A DNA stretch of 64,000 nt from Nephrocerus scutellatus (GCA_947095585.1 OX352763.1:14619462-14683461), one strand, 5' to 3'; shown: positions 32,839 through 44,149, counted from the first letter of the stretch. Program-made: numbers and translations. The notes: generated from the letters alone by a model not told the origin.

Positions 32839-35084
32839 AAAAAATTAGTTTTGCTTTGTAAACGCAGGATACAGGTGTTGGTTTAAATTATTTTCATATA
32901 AAAGATTTCCATTGTTGTGCTTACTACCTGGTATATGTTACCACTATAATTGTACGATTTCTTTACCAAAACTGTCAAAAACTAATGTTTTCTCGCTGAC
33001 TTCTGATTAACAGAATACTGGAATTAAATCTAGATTGCAAGACTGCACAAACAAAACTCACATGAAATTTTCCGTTACACAAGAATTACATTTTCTTTAT
33101 TATTAGTACTCACGTATCCCTCTCCAATCCTAAAAAGCACAAATTTTTTTATGTTAAACCCTATATTGGCGATCAATCGTCAAGAATTTTTTTATTTTTT
33201 TAAAAGCCGTTTTTCATTCCCACAAACCAAAACAAAGTATCGAATTAAATTATACGCTTAAATAGCAAAATTAAGTGAACCACAAAAAGGATTTTTGATC
33301 TTCGAACGCACCTCTGCAAGCACGAGCCAATCAACTCAGTAAACTAGAACCTACCTTGGAACGTCACCGCAAGCTTTTTGCTAAGAGTCTCTGGTTTTCC
33401 TGAGTTTACACCTAATCATTAAATGCCACTTATTGCGCCACAGGTCGTTTATATCGATAGCAGCGAGTTTTATAAAACTGTAGTATTTTTGCTCCCTACC
33501 GTGGAGAGGTATATTACGAGTATAATAAGTTGTCTCAAACAAAATGTGTATAAGGGAGACAGTACAACAAAAAAGTTGATTAATCATGACGATGATGTAT
33601 TAGATTCTAAATGGGTAGGTAAAAAGCTACACTATTTCCGACAAGAAGTGTACTTAGCTTGTTTATTCATTGTTTTTAGGTTTATGATACATTCATTTTC
33701 TTTTATTTACTCATAAAAGTTAAATGATATGCCTATCGGAAAAGTCCTTAAACTTCTTTATATTTTATAGATATCAGCACTTATGGGGCACTTTTAATAT
33801 TAAACATTTTATAGAAACCTTATGCACAGTCTCCCACAGTCGTTGATTACCAATTATAGCTTGAACTATTTTTCCTGATTTTGCCCATCACCCTGCACTT
33901 TTCAGTTTCAGCTCTGTTGCTCATTAAGGATTTTTTCATCGGGTTTTTATGGCTCTTTATAATTGCATTTTCTTCATCCTGATTTTCCGTCATTCAATAC
34001 AAAAGGTCTTGGATGGTAAAAATGTTGCTCGTTGGCTTTATTGGTGATTATATTCCTTAATAAATATTTTGTATTTATTATATTCTGAACATTTTATAAA
34101 TTTTTTTTAAGCCTAGAAGCTTACACGTTAATCAGGAATGAACTACGAGAGTATAAATAATCGGAGTTCTCCTCGCTCCTCCATATATTGCACCGGGATA
34201 AATAATCAGGTAATAGCGAGGAGAATGATTATAAAATTAAAATTGCAATTAACTGCGGACAACTGGAGAAACCAGTCAGAACAATTATTTTCTTCTTATT
34301 TTGCTTCTTTTTTGGTGATCCAATGAATTTAAGTGATGTTGACGTTTCTTGATTGAGAAGATTATAATTTAAAAGAATGAATATTATCTGATGTGTGGCA
34401 CATTCGATTTTGTTTAAGGGCCCTTAATTTCGGTTACCGCTCAAGTATTCCAGAATACTTTGTGGATTCATTGAGTGCTCCGATACGATCAAGACTCCAA
34501 CTGAATAACATTTCTTGTTGTGTGGATGTGTATATTCATAGGAACATTATCATTTCAATGCAGGTGAATAAATTGGTGCTGCAGCAGTTTAGTTCGGAAA
34601 TAAATGTAAATTATATGCAACAGCCAAACTATCTATTCCAAATGCAGATTATCGGTTGTGGGCAGAGAAAAGTTTAGGCGATTTACTTGAAGCATTGTTT
34701 GTGGTTTGTGGTATTTAGTTTTCCTTGGTCACAAAATATTTCTATATTGTGTAACTAAGCTGCAATTCAAACATTTGTATGCAAATTTTAACAATTTGTC
34801 AGGATAAAAGATAGAGACAAATAGTAATTAATCGATATTTTCAAATGTTGTGAAGTTTTGAGTGGATTTTGATTTAAATACGAACATAACATATTTAATA
34901 AATATTAACGCAAGGGAAAAGAAGAGTGGCATTTATGTTTAACTAAAACAACCCGAAAAGTTAAAAATTTATGTATACTAAATCAATTTTATATTTATTT
35001 TTTTACATTGCTTTTAATTATTTATATATTACTAAATCAAAAGGATGCAATTTCGGCGTTTATGAGTTTTTGTATTAATTGAAA
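32839..35084. other. Unique AT-rich DNA with one strong inverted repeat
   Basis: No gene is recognised. Frames of 94-97 codons (33423-33716 and 34393-34677) have no motifs. Perfect 11-base arms TTCTCCTCGCT (34167-34177) and AGCGAGGAGAA (34215-34225) flank a 37-base loop. The phrase ATAAATAATC lies just outside the left arm and again inside the loop. Confidence 0.5.
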
Positions 35085-35340
35085 AAAAAATTAGACGAGT
35101 CATATGTGCTTGCAATGCCTTTCTAAGTCTAGTCAGAATAGACTATGACCAGAATCTGAGACAAAAAATACTTCAATGTCTCTAATGTAGTAGGTAGACA
35201 TTACTGGTCATTCTTGTAATTATTTAAAAAGACTCCATCGCTGTCAGATCAATTGCAATCTCTTTTGCTTCACATTTCGCAGCTAGCTCGACGTTACCAG
35301 ATTGAGCGCTGACCCCACAGGTACTTAAAAAAGTCTAATG
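35085..35340 (+). mobile_element. Family J LINE fragment, linker (J6)
   Basis: Decayed plus-strand sequence corresponds to the J2 linker: CNAFLS, then RIDYDQNLRQKILQCL (about 35130-35180), and after a gap ISFASHFAASSTLPD (about 35263-35305), matching LLASHFAVTHSTLPV of J2. It is truncated on both sides. The antisense RTE copy R4 begins a few bases downstream. Confidence 0.75.
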
Positions 35341-35344
35341 TTAT

Positions 35345-36190
35345 GAGTATAGTACCGGTAATGATAATGTCTTCTTAGTTGGGAAATAACCTTGCTTGTA
35401 AAAGATGAAGGCAAGAATCTAAAATGGATAACGGCTGTAGATTTAAAAATAATGATGTTGGCAACTCTACAACCGGGCCTCCAGCAAAAAACTCTCCACC
35501 GGTCCCGATTTTGAGCCGATATCATCCAGTTTTGCCAACCAGTTTCGCATTACTAAATTCTCGGCGTCCTGCCATGCTTCTAGAGTAGGCTTGGCTGGCC
35601 TCGCTGTCGTGTTCCATAAATCCTACCGCAAAGTACTTTCCGAGCAGGATCATCTTCAATCATGCGAGCTAGGTGTCCCGCCCCACCGGGTTCTACCGAG
35701 CTTGATTCTCTTCACATCGTCGACATCGCGGTAACACTCGTAAATCTCATCATTATAGAGTCTCCGGAATCGTCCTTCCTCACATACGGGGCCAACAATT
35801 CTACGTAAGATTTTTCTCTCGAACGCGTCTAGGAGGTCAGAATTCTTTTTGCAGAACCCAAGTCCCGGATCCATATGTAAGTACCGGTATGACCACTGTT
35901 TTATACACCAGCAGCTTGGAAGTTATCAATTATGTTCAGCCCCAGATTTCGTGCCACCCTCTCGATCTGAATGAAAGCTTCCTGTACATCTATTGGGCTT
36001 CTACCAGCGATGTCAATGTTATATGCGTATGTCAATATCTGTATGGACTTATAGAAGATTGTTCCTCTCGCCATTACATCAGAGTCTCCGATCACTTTCT
36101 CCAACGCCAGGCTTAGGAGGACGCATGCCAGTCCATCCCATTTTCGGCGCCCGTTACAGTTTTTGAATGGGCTTAATAGTTATCCAGAGA
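35345..36190 (-). mobile_element. RTE-type LINE, C-terminal RT (copy R4)
   Basis: On the minus strand from about 36190: GLACVL, then LALEKVIGDSDVMARGTIFY, then the catalytic segment reading LTYAYNIDIAGR, in which the usual YADD is changed to YAYN. DVQEAFIQIERVARNLGLNI follows. After a deletion the thumb and C-terminus continue: CKKNSDLLDAFERKILRRIV, GPVCEEGRFRRLYNDEIYE and DVKRIKLGRTRWGG. Further decayed sequence runs to about 35345. The loss of the catalytic Asp pair alone would make this RT inactive. It is the same family as R2, R3, R5 and R6. Confidence 0.82.
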
Positions 36191-38283
36191 TTATAATGAT
36201 GGGTTAGTATCAAATACACGGTTGGTCAGGCAGTAAATTGAGGCGTAAACATCCTGTATAGAACAAGATCAGTGTCGTTCGGTAGATTCTATATTTTACG
36301 AGATAAATGTGATATGTATATTGGCTGTATATCTCGAGTCCATCACCGTGCAGCATGGCTAAAAAAATCTGGTATTTAGTAATGCATGATTCGAGTACAC
36401 TGGCTGTATAACACAAGTCAAGCTTGCTAGCGTGCGCACCCAGGTTCTGATATCTGATACAACAATATGACAGTGCCGTATATTCGGTTTACCGATGAAC
36501 TATAAAGTTGAGATTCTAAGTCAGAGTAGATCCAAAAAAAATAATAACTGCTACTTACGCAGTACATTCAGTCGGGAATGGGGATTTCCAATTCAGTATC
36601 GGTGAAATATAGTTTTTGAATAGAGTACTAAAAAGACGTTAAACCGCCGCTGAGCAACATTTTAGGTGAAAATGTGCAAAACCATTAATAAAAACGGTTA
36701 ATGTTAAAAAAGTTTTAGATGATGTGATTGAATTCGTATCAAACCACACCTGTATTCCCAAAAAATCGTAAAATTATCTTGCAAGAGTTGCAGACAAAGA
36801 ACAAAAACGAAAGCATTGACAATCGGAGGACTTTAAAGATGGTGTGTGAATAATTTTCAAAACAAATATATCAAAGTGACAAAATTAAAATAGCAAAGCT
36901 CAAAGGCATTTCATAATATGATACAAAATTTTCTTGGTAATTTCTTCGTTAAGGAATAATCTCTGTATAATTTTATGGACTAATAATGCAAAAACCGATA
37001 ATATCTCAAAACAAAGATTTCATATTACTACAAACCATAATAATTATCGGCTTGTGACACCTTGTGCATAGCAGAACTAGAACAGTAAGCAATTATTTCA
37101 ATGACAAGCTGCAGGAAATTACAATACTCGCCCTGGAGCAAGGTATATGAACCGTTTGCCAAGCCATTAATCATAGTATAGAAACATGGTAATAAACCGA
37201 TGAACCCATAAATTTAGAGTTCATTCGATGTGAAACTAATTACCAAATAATATTAATTATCTTCTTCAGTGCTTCGACGTACATTTGGGTGAATCCTTCC
37301 AGTAGAGTTTAAATGTAAGTCCTTGATATATCTCTCTCCTATGACTTATGACAAACCGTATTCGATCTGCACATATTATCCTATTGTTATTACGTTATTA
37401 GTACTACAGTAATTACTATTGTTATGAGGTATTTATTGTTAATGTGGTTCACAGATAAATTTTTCTGGTGTTTCCTTACCTATCTAATTTGAATTGAATC
37501 TGCAATACGATCCTGATTCATGTTTGACAGTTGAATTGCGTAAAAATTACAGCCAATATTTGTTGGGAAGTATTTATCGGTGCTTTTAAATTTCTATTTG
37601 CAATCCATATTTAAAATGAGTACTCGTAGAAGAAATATGTTTATATGTAGCTTTTCTATTTATGTTCAAAAATTTTAATAGTTGTTTCAACTTTTTATTC
37701 AACGCTATAGACGTGTCGTGCCTTGGTCTAATGAGAAGGAGTCACATCCAGTAATTTCAATAAATCTACGCAAGCAATCTCCTCAGTCTTCTGTGTTGTA
37801 AGCGACAAAGTGTGAGTGCGATGCGAATATCTGTCGTTGAAGTCTTTTGTTTTGTGTCGTTGTCGCCGTCGGCTGGTTATCATTGAGCTCATCGTCCTTC
37901 TATTTAGAGCTTTGTTGTATTTTTCTTTGTGTTAATGAGTCTTTGTTTGCAAAATTATTATCTGTAGTAAATGCAGCAATGGGTAATTTCCTTTAGTCTT
38001 GAGTGCTTTAAAAAAACAATTTTGCAATTTGAATTTTAAGTGCATTTAAACCCAGATATTTGTTATAACAACGTTGGCCCAAGGGTAATTTCGTCAAACG
38101 AATCATAGCTCTCTGCATGCTTTTAGTGCAATTCAAAAGTTGACTTGCCAGAGAGGAAATCGAAAGGAGACACTGTTTGAGGAGAATTAAAATTAGCTTG
38201 ACGCAAACCATCCACTCACACATTTTGTCCTTCGAGATGTACACTAATTTTTATGCACATAAAGCAGAGTTTTCTTTGCACCA
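36191..38283. other. Unique DNA, no gene recognised
   Basis: A higher-complexity block at about 37710-37960, with GTCGTTGTCGCCGTCGG and neighbouring GTTGTTG-type runs, looks like fly conserved non-coding DNA. A 78-codon minus-strand frame at 38008-38244 has a faint resemblance to LINE C-termini that I could not support. Nothing else is seen. Confidence 0.45.
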
Positions 38284-38322
38284 CCCAACTATCGCGGCAT
38301 AACGTTATTGAATACAACGTTT
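38284..38322 (+). mobile_element. Tiny RTE RT fragment (R8)
   Basis: PNYRGITLLNTT is encoded here and matches the NYRGITLLSTVYK block of RTE copy R3 near 20938 at DNA level too (CGTGGTATAACGTTGTTGA against CGCGGCATAACGTTATTGA). Only about 40 bases are recognisable. Confidence 0.55.
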
Positions 38323-38556
38323 AACCTTTAACTCAAGTTGGTGTATTTTTTACAACATTAAGGATAGCTATTTTTATCATTGTGTTGGCGCCTGTTCCAC
38401 AAAATATATCGCTGTAGTCAGTATGGCAGCAACAGTACGCTTATACGGTCGTTGTAAGATGTAATTTAGGATTTGTACAAAACAGACATAGCAGGTATTT
38501 ACATATTTTAGTTTAGTATTCCTCTGGAAAACGTGCTGATTGATCACAATATACAG

Positions 38557-38800
38557 CTAAATTAATCTTGTCTGGACTGCCACAATCGGGGATATAAGAA
38601 AATGCAGTTGAGTACCAAATGAAAAGCTGAGAAGACCCTTTTCTGGAATACCATTTATCTCAGTATATCTATCGTTATCACTCTTTAGCACTAATGCACT
38701 GCCGAACTTACCAAAGCGACCGTTCCTTAGATCCTCAATAAACATCATGTGAAAATTTTTAACCCAACCCATGAACTTCATAATGTTCCCATACGAACAA
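38557..38800 (-). other. Unassigned coding-like minus-strand frame
   Basis: An uninterrupted 74-codon frame from the ATG at 38781, extendable a few codons upstream, ends in a stop at 38557. It contains GRFGKFGSALVLKSDNDRYT and has a protein-like mix of residues, unlike the low-complexity frames elsewhere. I recognise no domain. It could be an exon of a host gene, a piece of an unknown transposon, or chance. LINE J7 and other fragments lie just to the right. Confidence 0.25.
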
Positions 38801-38837
38801 TACTATGAAACTTAAGAATGCCTGAAGAGTATTACTT

Positions 38838-38913
38838 TTTATAATGTACACACGCAAAAGGGAATTACACCCTTATAGTGCTTAGCACAGCGTGGGCGTT
38901 AGGAAATTAGTAT
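38838..38913 (-). mobile_element. Family J LINE 3' UTR fragment (J7)
   Basis: The reverse complement reads CTAATTTCCTAACGCCCACG, then CTGTGC, TATAAGGGTG and GCGTGTGTACATTATAAAAAG. It aligns along its entire 76 bases with the 3' UTR and A-run of J3 (about 23985-24062). No coding part of family J adjoins. It is joined directly to sequence near an unrelated Jockey-like RT fragment. Confidence 0.8.
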
Positions 38914-39119
38914 AGCGGCTTCAGCCTCGATTGTAAGTAGGGACTCACATTTGTTGATTCCGCGTCAATCTTAGGAATTGGGCATTTCTGTGACCGATTT
39001 TTTCTGAAGTCTGAAACTGCAGCTGAAAGACCATCAGCAGCCACGTAACTTCTGTATTTTATATTATAATTCTTTATTGAGAGTAACTTGAATATGTTCA
39101 CATAATTGGTGATTCTATC

Positions 39120-39436
39120 TTACTGTACTAGTATTTTTTAAGTGTGAGTTTTAGCAGAGTTTTAGCAGAGTTTTTAATAATTGGCGATCCATAACTAATT
39201 GCTGGCATCAAAATTACTTTAAATAGCAGTATTTTGTTACGAAAATTCACTCCTGTGATTGGTCCCTGAACAAGCGCGAAAATGATTTCGATTTTCATTG
39301 CTGCGTTGATAGCATTTGGCCAACTCAGCTGCATAGGTCGTTAGCTCAAACTTCTTCTTCTTCAAGGATTCTAGCAACGCAGTCATATTAAATAAATCGA
39401 TCACCAAAGCATGTTGACTACATAAACAACACATCC
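39120..39436 (-). mobile_element. Jockey-like LINE fragment, RT thumb (element E)
   Basis: Minus-strand frames encode NAINAAMKIEIIFALV followed by NKILLFKVILMPAISYGSPI and IKNSAKTLLKLTLKKY. This matches the RNKLLLYKxIxRPxxTYGxPxW.NxAKTH pattern that follows the catalytic domain in Jockey-clade RTs. A small direct duplication (CTCTGCTAAAACTCTGCTAAAAC on the minus strand) lies in the AKT region. The family differs from J. It is fused on its right to L1b with no intervening host DNA, so one probably inserted into the other. Confidence 0.65.
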
Positions 39437-40042
39437 GCCGCTCCGCCAACTCAACGAGAGATGAAGGGCTAAAATTGAACTTGTGGAGACTGATTCCAGG
39501 ATTTTAGTGCAGCTTGGCTATCCGAGAATAAGCGAATATCCTTAGCGGAAATGACGTTTCTCTTCAGCCAAGACAAGGCTTCATTGATTGCCATAATCTC
39601 AGCCTGGAAAACACTACAGTGATTTGGAAGACGGAAAGAGAGGCCAAGATTTAGCTTTTGTGAGAAAACACCTCCGCCGACTCCGTCATCAGTTTTTGAC
39701 CCGTCTGTGTAAAAGTGAATGTGTTCATCTTTCAGGTAGGCGTCTTCATTGCAGAAGGATCTGGAGGGAAAGGTGACCTGGAAGTTTTGTTGAAATGGAG
39801 TTGCGGAATTTTGTAGTCTATTTTGTCTAGGATCCTGACTAAATTCAATGTAGAGGAGTGAACGATTTCATTTCTAGTCCACTGGGAACTGGGAGATAGC
39901 ATTAAGATGAATAGCCGAACTAGCAGCTAATTTCTTGCTGTAAATGTCGAGTGTTGTAAGGTCGAACAGGATGTCCAATGTGCGGGGGGGGGGGGGTTGC
40001 ACGAAGTGCTCCGCTCATGCATAGACTAACTGAACTTTGAAA
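39437..40042 (-). mobile_element. RNase H LINE family L1, minus-strand copy (L1b)
   Basis: It aligns with L1c from about 52520 to 53130. On the minus strand it carries the end of the RT region (RTLDILFDLTTLDIYSKKLA) with a G13 run at 39984-39996 (poly-C on the element strand). The N-terminal RNase H follows: HFYTDGSKTDDGVGGGVFSQ, then QAEIMAINEALSWLKRNV and IRLFSDSQAALK. The first three catalytic acidic residues (Asp, Glu, Asp) are therefore intact in one open frame from about 39730 to 39500. The rest of RNase H and the 3' end are missing. It is truncated at both ends. Confidence 0.82.
39984..39996 (+). repeat. Poly-G run of 13
   Basis: Thirteen consecutive G bases lie within L1b, where L1c has ACAACCCCCTCCGCTGC on the element strand. 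This is a homopolymer expansion inside the old element. Confidence 0.95.
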
Positions 40043-40044
40043 AA

Positions 40045-40262
40045 TTATTTTTCATGGTTCCACCTCTTGCGAATGTCTGACAAACGTCCGAGAGTAATAA
40101 CTTGTCCGGAAAGCTTCTCAATTTGCCTTTCGGATAGGACATTAAAAAATTGAACGTCCCTTCCATTTATGTGCAAAAATATAGCACGCACAACACGAAT
40201 GGTCACTAGAAGCAAGTCCCTGGACCGCAACGGTCTGTCGCGCCAATTATTATTATTATTCT
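40045..40262 (+). mobile_element. SINE copy S4, 5'-truncated
   Basis: This plus-strand copy lacks the tRNA-like head. It contains GACAAACGTCCGAGAGTAAT, the AAGCTTCTCAATTTGCC body, GTCCCTTCCATTTATGTGC, CAACGGTCTGTCGCGCC and the (ATT)5 tail at 40247-40262. It abuts L1b directly. Confidence 0.82.
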
Positions 40263-41504
40263 TTGCTATCCTGCAGGACACAAAGGTTAATCAATAACTA
40301 AATAAAATTCAAACGTAACAACAATTCTAAACCCATTAATTACCCATGACAACATCTGTTCATAGAAAGAACTTGAAAGTACCGCGTACCTAAATTAAGA
40401 CGACTAACCTTTGGGATGCTAAAACTGAATAAATTAATATTTTATTTTCTTTTTAATGATTTTCTCATACTCGACGTCATCGAAAAAAAAACATAAAATG
40501 CGACAATTGAGAACAAATTAGAAAGGTTGTTCTACTTTGTCTACAATTTGTTCACCACACATCAAAAAACAAAAGATCCTGAAAGTCCTCTCAACGTGTA
40601 TGCGATGTTTAATATCAGTTCTTTTCGTGCGGAAACGTAACTTTGCGGTCCGGTATTGTCTTTTGCCCTTCCGTGCCTTGTCCTGTCCGTTATTCAACGA
40701 CCTGTTTCGCAAACAGGGATACAAATTCAATGCAAATACCAAATGTTTTCTGTTTGTTCCATTGTTGTTCGATGCTTGATGAGTGCATTTGTCAGGCAGA
40801 TTTGCTCGTTTTCCTTCTTTAATTTAACTGACAGTGCAGCAGGACACATAGTTGGCTGTGTATTGCATAAAACGTGTCAATCTTTGCTCTTTGTATCCAA
40901 TTCAATTTCATTTTTCGTCGGTTTAGTTTGGTTTTTTCCTGCTCGGAGGTTAATTAAAAATGCTCCAGATCCAGGTATCTGAGGACCACTGACCGAAATA
41001 AAAAATCCAGCAGCAAGCAGACAGCTCGGAGAGAAGTGCAGGACAAACGAATTAAAATGGCAGAAAATTAAATTTATATTTTAATTAAAAGTGCCTTTAG
41101 ATTGGCAAACTTTTTTGGTTGCATAAAGGTTGCTATTAAATTTGCACAAACTTATACAGTCACGGACACATTTATGGCGCGGCAATACATTAGCTTAAAT
41201 TTGGGTTCAAAATAAAGTCAAATTAGTTAAATTCTTTTTTTAATATAAAGGTACATTAAAGATGTTTTTTTATAAAGTTTTTTTAGGAATATTTGAGACA
41301 TATTGTGTTAATTCATATTTTCTTATTATTAGCTCTACAGCTGGAATAGCTCAGGTGTTGACCTTTGGCAAAATATCTCTATATCCGGTCTTCGAAATTT
41401 CGAGAACGGAGGCGAATATTGCTCGCAAATTGAGGGTGAAATGTGTTCGTATACGAACGAGTTGCATAGCATAGAATTTTATTTTTATGTGATGTTTTTT
41501 TTAA
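40263..41504. other. Unique DNA with a fly-like non-coding block
   Basis: The stretch 40530-40985 is less AT-rich, with frames of 80 and 108 codons on the plus strand but no domain. It resembles the block near 12650 in style (GCCTTGTYCTG, TTCCATTGTTGTTCGATG). No gene call is supported. Confidence 0.4.
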
Positions 41505-41775
41505 AAACTTTTATTTAACTTGGCTTGACCCTTTTTTGTCTGTATTTTCAACCAATTTTTAATAACCTTCCACACGACCTGGAGTGCTGAAATGTTGTGA
41601 CTGTCTAAGTCCAAAATAGTATTTTTTATATTTTGAGTATGACGCGGGTGTGGCGCGTGTATGTGTTGAAAAATCGACTTCTTTGAGGTCCTTTTTAACC
41701 AACTTCCATACGACATAGAGAGCTGAAAATTTGTGAGTGTACATTTACTTGTCTTTCTTTGTGTTGTCAAAATTG
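41505..41775 (-). repeat. Dispersed repeat D, two-unit array (D1)
   Basis: Two units about 133 bases apart share CTTCCAYACGAC, GAGCTGAAA, GTGACTGTCTAAGTCC, GTATGACGCGGGTGTGGCGC and CTTTGAGGTCCTTTTTAACC, written here as the plus strand. The overlapping 89- and 61-codon minus-strand frames are by-products: they encode near-identical peptides because the repeat is read in two frames. Confidence 0.75.
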
Positions 41776-41984
41776 TAAGTAAACAACTTCATGCAGATTA
41801 CTCACATGTCCAGTGACCAGTGCTGCTAAAAGTTCTCCAATTTTAGAATTGCAGAATTACCTATACTGCTATTTCAAAGGTCTTACTGCTATATTTCCCA
41901 AAGACTAATTATAATACTTTTATGAATTAGTATGTTATACAAATATATTGACGCATAAGTGTTGACTAAAAACTTGTTATTTAT

Positions 41985-42190
41985 ATACAAACTAGCTGAC
42001 CCGATCGTTTGTGAATTTGTGCAGAGCTATTTTAAATGATGATCCTCTAGGGGGCCCTTTAAGGGTTTTTTGTAGGTCTTTTAAGTGCATTTTTGGGGCC
42101 TTTTAAGAGTCTTTTGGTGGTATTTTATAGGTGTCTGATAAGGATCCTTTGTTGGCCTTTTGGGGGTCTTTAAGGAAGTCTTTTGAGGAT
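41985..42190 (+). repeat. GGTCTTTTAAG-type low-complexity tandem region
   Basis: After AACTAGCTGACCCGATC, short phrases of the type GGGCCTTTTAAGGGTTTTTT, GGTCTTTTAAG and GGTCTTTAAGGAAGTCTTTT recur at roughly 20-30 base intervals. It is non-coding. The ACTAGCTGACCCG start resembles the edges of dispersed repeats common in insect genomes, from memory only. Confidence 0.5.
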
Positions 42191-42194
42191 ATTT

Positions 42195-42325
42195 TGAAGG
42201 TTTTTTGTGTTCGTCGTCGTCCACAAGTGTATCCGAGGCTGATTTGGGGTTCCGTAATATGGTTTTTTTCCGGGCGAGGTTATTGGCCTCGCGCCAACCT
42301 TACTATAAAGGGACAGTGTCACCAT
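42195..42325 (-). mobile_element. RTE unit U, short copy (R7)
   Basis: The reverse complement shares GGTTGGCGCGAGGCCAATAA, then CCTCGCCCGG, ATTACGGAACCCCAAATCAG and CCTCGGATACACTTGTGG with 8170-8265 and 61815-61890. It is followed by GACGACGACGAACAC and then diverges. Unlike the other two copies, no endonuclease sequence follows. Confidence 0.7.
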
Positions 42326-42364
42326 ATCTGTCTAATTTGAAGTAAACTGCGTTTTTACTATTAT

Positions 42365-42500
42365 TTTGCAGTAGATAACGAATGGAGTAGAAAGTGTTGT
42401 CATCCCAGATACACATGCAAAGTTTGAATAAAACCGGGCTTAAGAAAGTGATTTAAAAATGATCACAAGATTTGACCAGTCAGCCAACATGTCTTCAACA
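42365..42500 (-). repeat. Dispersed repeat C, antisense fragment C4
   Basis: The reverse complement contains GTTGGCTGACTGGTCAAATC, TTGTGATCATTTTTAAATCA, AAGCCCGGTTTTATTCAAAC and GATGACAACACTTTCTACTC, matching the first unit of repeat C. Confidence 0.65.
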
Positions 42501-44149
42501 AACAAACACATGAACGGGAACGAGAAGTTAATATAAAGAATTTAAAGGAGATATGTCCTGTTTTCATATTCAGCTCTAAAACCGGGGTACGGTCCTGTTA
42601 TCAACAAAGAATTAACAAAATGATAAATACCCAAACATTGATAGGTCTTTTAGTACACCCTTTTTAAATTGTAAGACAAAAAAGCTGCATACTTACATAA
42701 TTAAGTTCTATTACTCAGTTTCCCATTTCGACCATTTAACGATCTGTCTGTATTACTTCTCAGCCATATGGTATTGTATGTCATTCTTATTTTAAAAAGG
42801 AAAACCGCTGCACGTCTGCATGGCTCACTTCTCAGTTAACTGTAAATTGATTGCGAACTCGCCAACTCAGCGTAATCATCAGGACAATTCGCTATCATTT
42901 CCTGATTTTCTGCAAAAGCAAATTACTGCATTCGTCTGTTAATGTCGATCCGTAGATATACAAATAATGACCGCGTATGAATGTCACCTGCCTTCGGGAT
43001 GTATGCTGTAACTGCTATTTGGATATATGCACACAAAAAAGTTCGAAACAATTTGCACAATTTGCACATCGTATCAGCACGATTTTCCAATTAACTTTTT
43101 TAACTTTAAACAATGCATCGCATGTTAACTGTCGCGTTTATTTTTCATTTTGTCCTCTTTTTGCGCTTACCAAACCCCAACATAACTGTTAAAATAACAA
43201 TTTAAAATTGAGAAAGCAATTAAAAAATTATATAAAAAACTGCCATGCATGGAGGGATGACGTTGTCGTATCGTACGTCGTCACCACATGAGTCGACTAC
43301 TGATCGCGTGAAATGAACTACGAACTGAGTAGCGCAATGGCTTTAAGTTTGCCTCACGTATTCTTCTGTTGATATAGTCAGCCACTACTATTAACGCAAA
43401 TTGTTTCCCTTTACTTCAGCGGATAGGCAGACAAAGCTAAGGAAGAATTTACGTGAGAGCACTTACTCATGCATTTTGACTTTCCACTCTTGTTGGTTAG
43501 AGTATGGCACTGAGCTAGATAAGTAGCTTTACACCTTGGCCCACTTAGTTTTAAGTTTGCATCATTCGTAAAAAAACACACACAAAAAAAAGGTCCTGAG
43601 TTGTATGCATGGTCCTCCTTCCCAGTTTAATAGTTTGCATCTCTGATGATGGTAGCTTCAAAAATGTTCAACGAGAATAAAAAGAATTCTGTGCAATGAA
43701 AATAACTCCGCCTTCAGATGTTGCAATTGTAGCGATTAACAACTCGAGTTGAGGTTTTATCCACTTCAGTTAAAACGAAAAAAATACCTTTTCATTCTGT
43801 ACTTCTGGATGATGTGGAGAGGATTTAAAATGCGATAGAAACCTGTCAGTCACTTGAACAGTTGGTATATTGCTATGAAATGGAATAAAGTTCTCCAACT
43901 GCGTTTTGTGGCTCAATCAGTCATGCTGCATCAGCATTTACTATACAACCAGATCTAAATCATTTTTGGTTTGGTATATTATCTTGACGTGGTATGGATA
44001 TCGATACCAACCATTAAAGCATTAAAAATCGAGAAAATGAAATTCGAAACATATGTTTTTAGATTTTTGTTTTCCATATTTTCATTCATCGGTGGTAAAC
44101 TTATTATTTGGGCTGAATGGAATTGAACTTAAAATTATCCTCAAAATGT
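42501..44149. other. Unique AT-rich DNA
   Basis: Nothing recognised. The 71-codon frame at 42977 lacks motifs. Confidence 0.5.

Noticed and set aside
38008..38244. Minus-strand frame faintly like a LINE C-terminus
   Set aside because: Only a loose QRAMIRL-type similarity, with no flanking RT motifs or match to families in the window.
41501..41770. Two overlapping minus-strand ORFs with similar peptides
   Set aside because: They come from reading the tandem repeat D1 in two frames.
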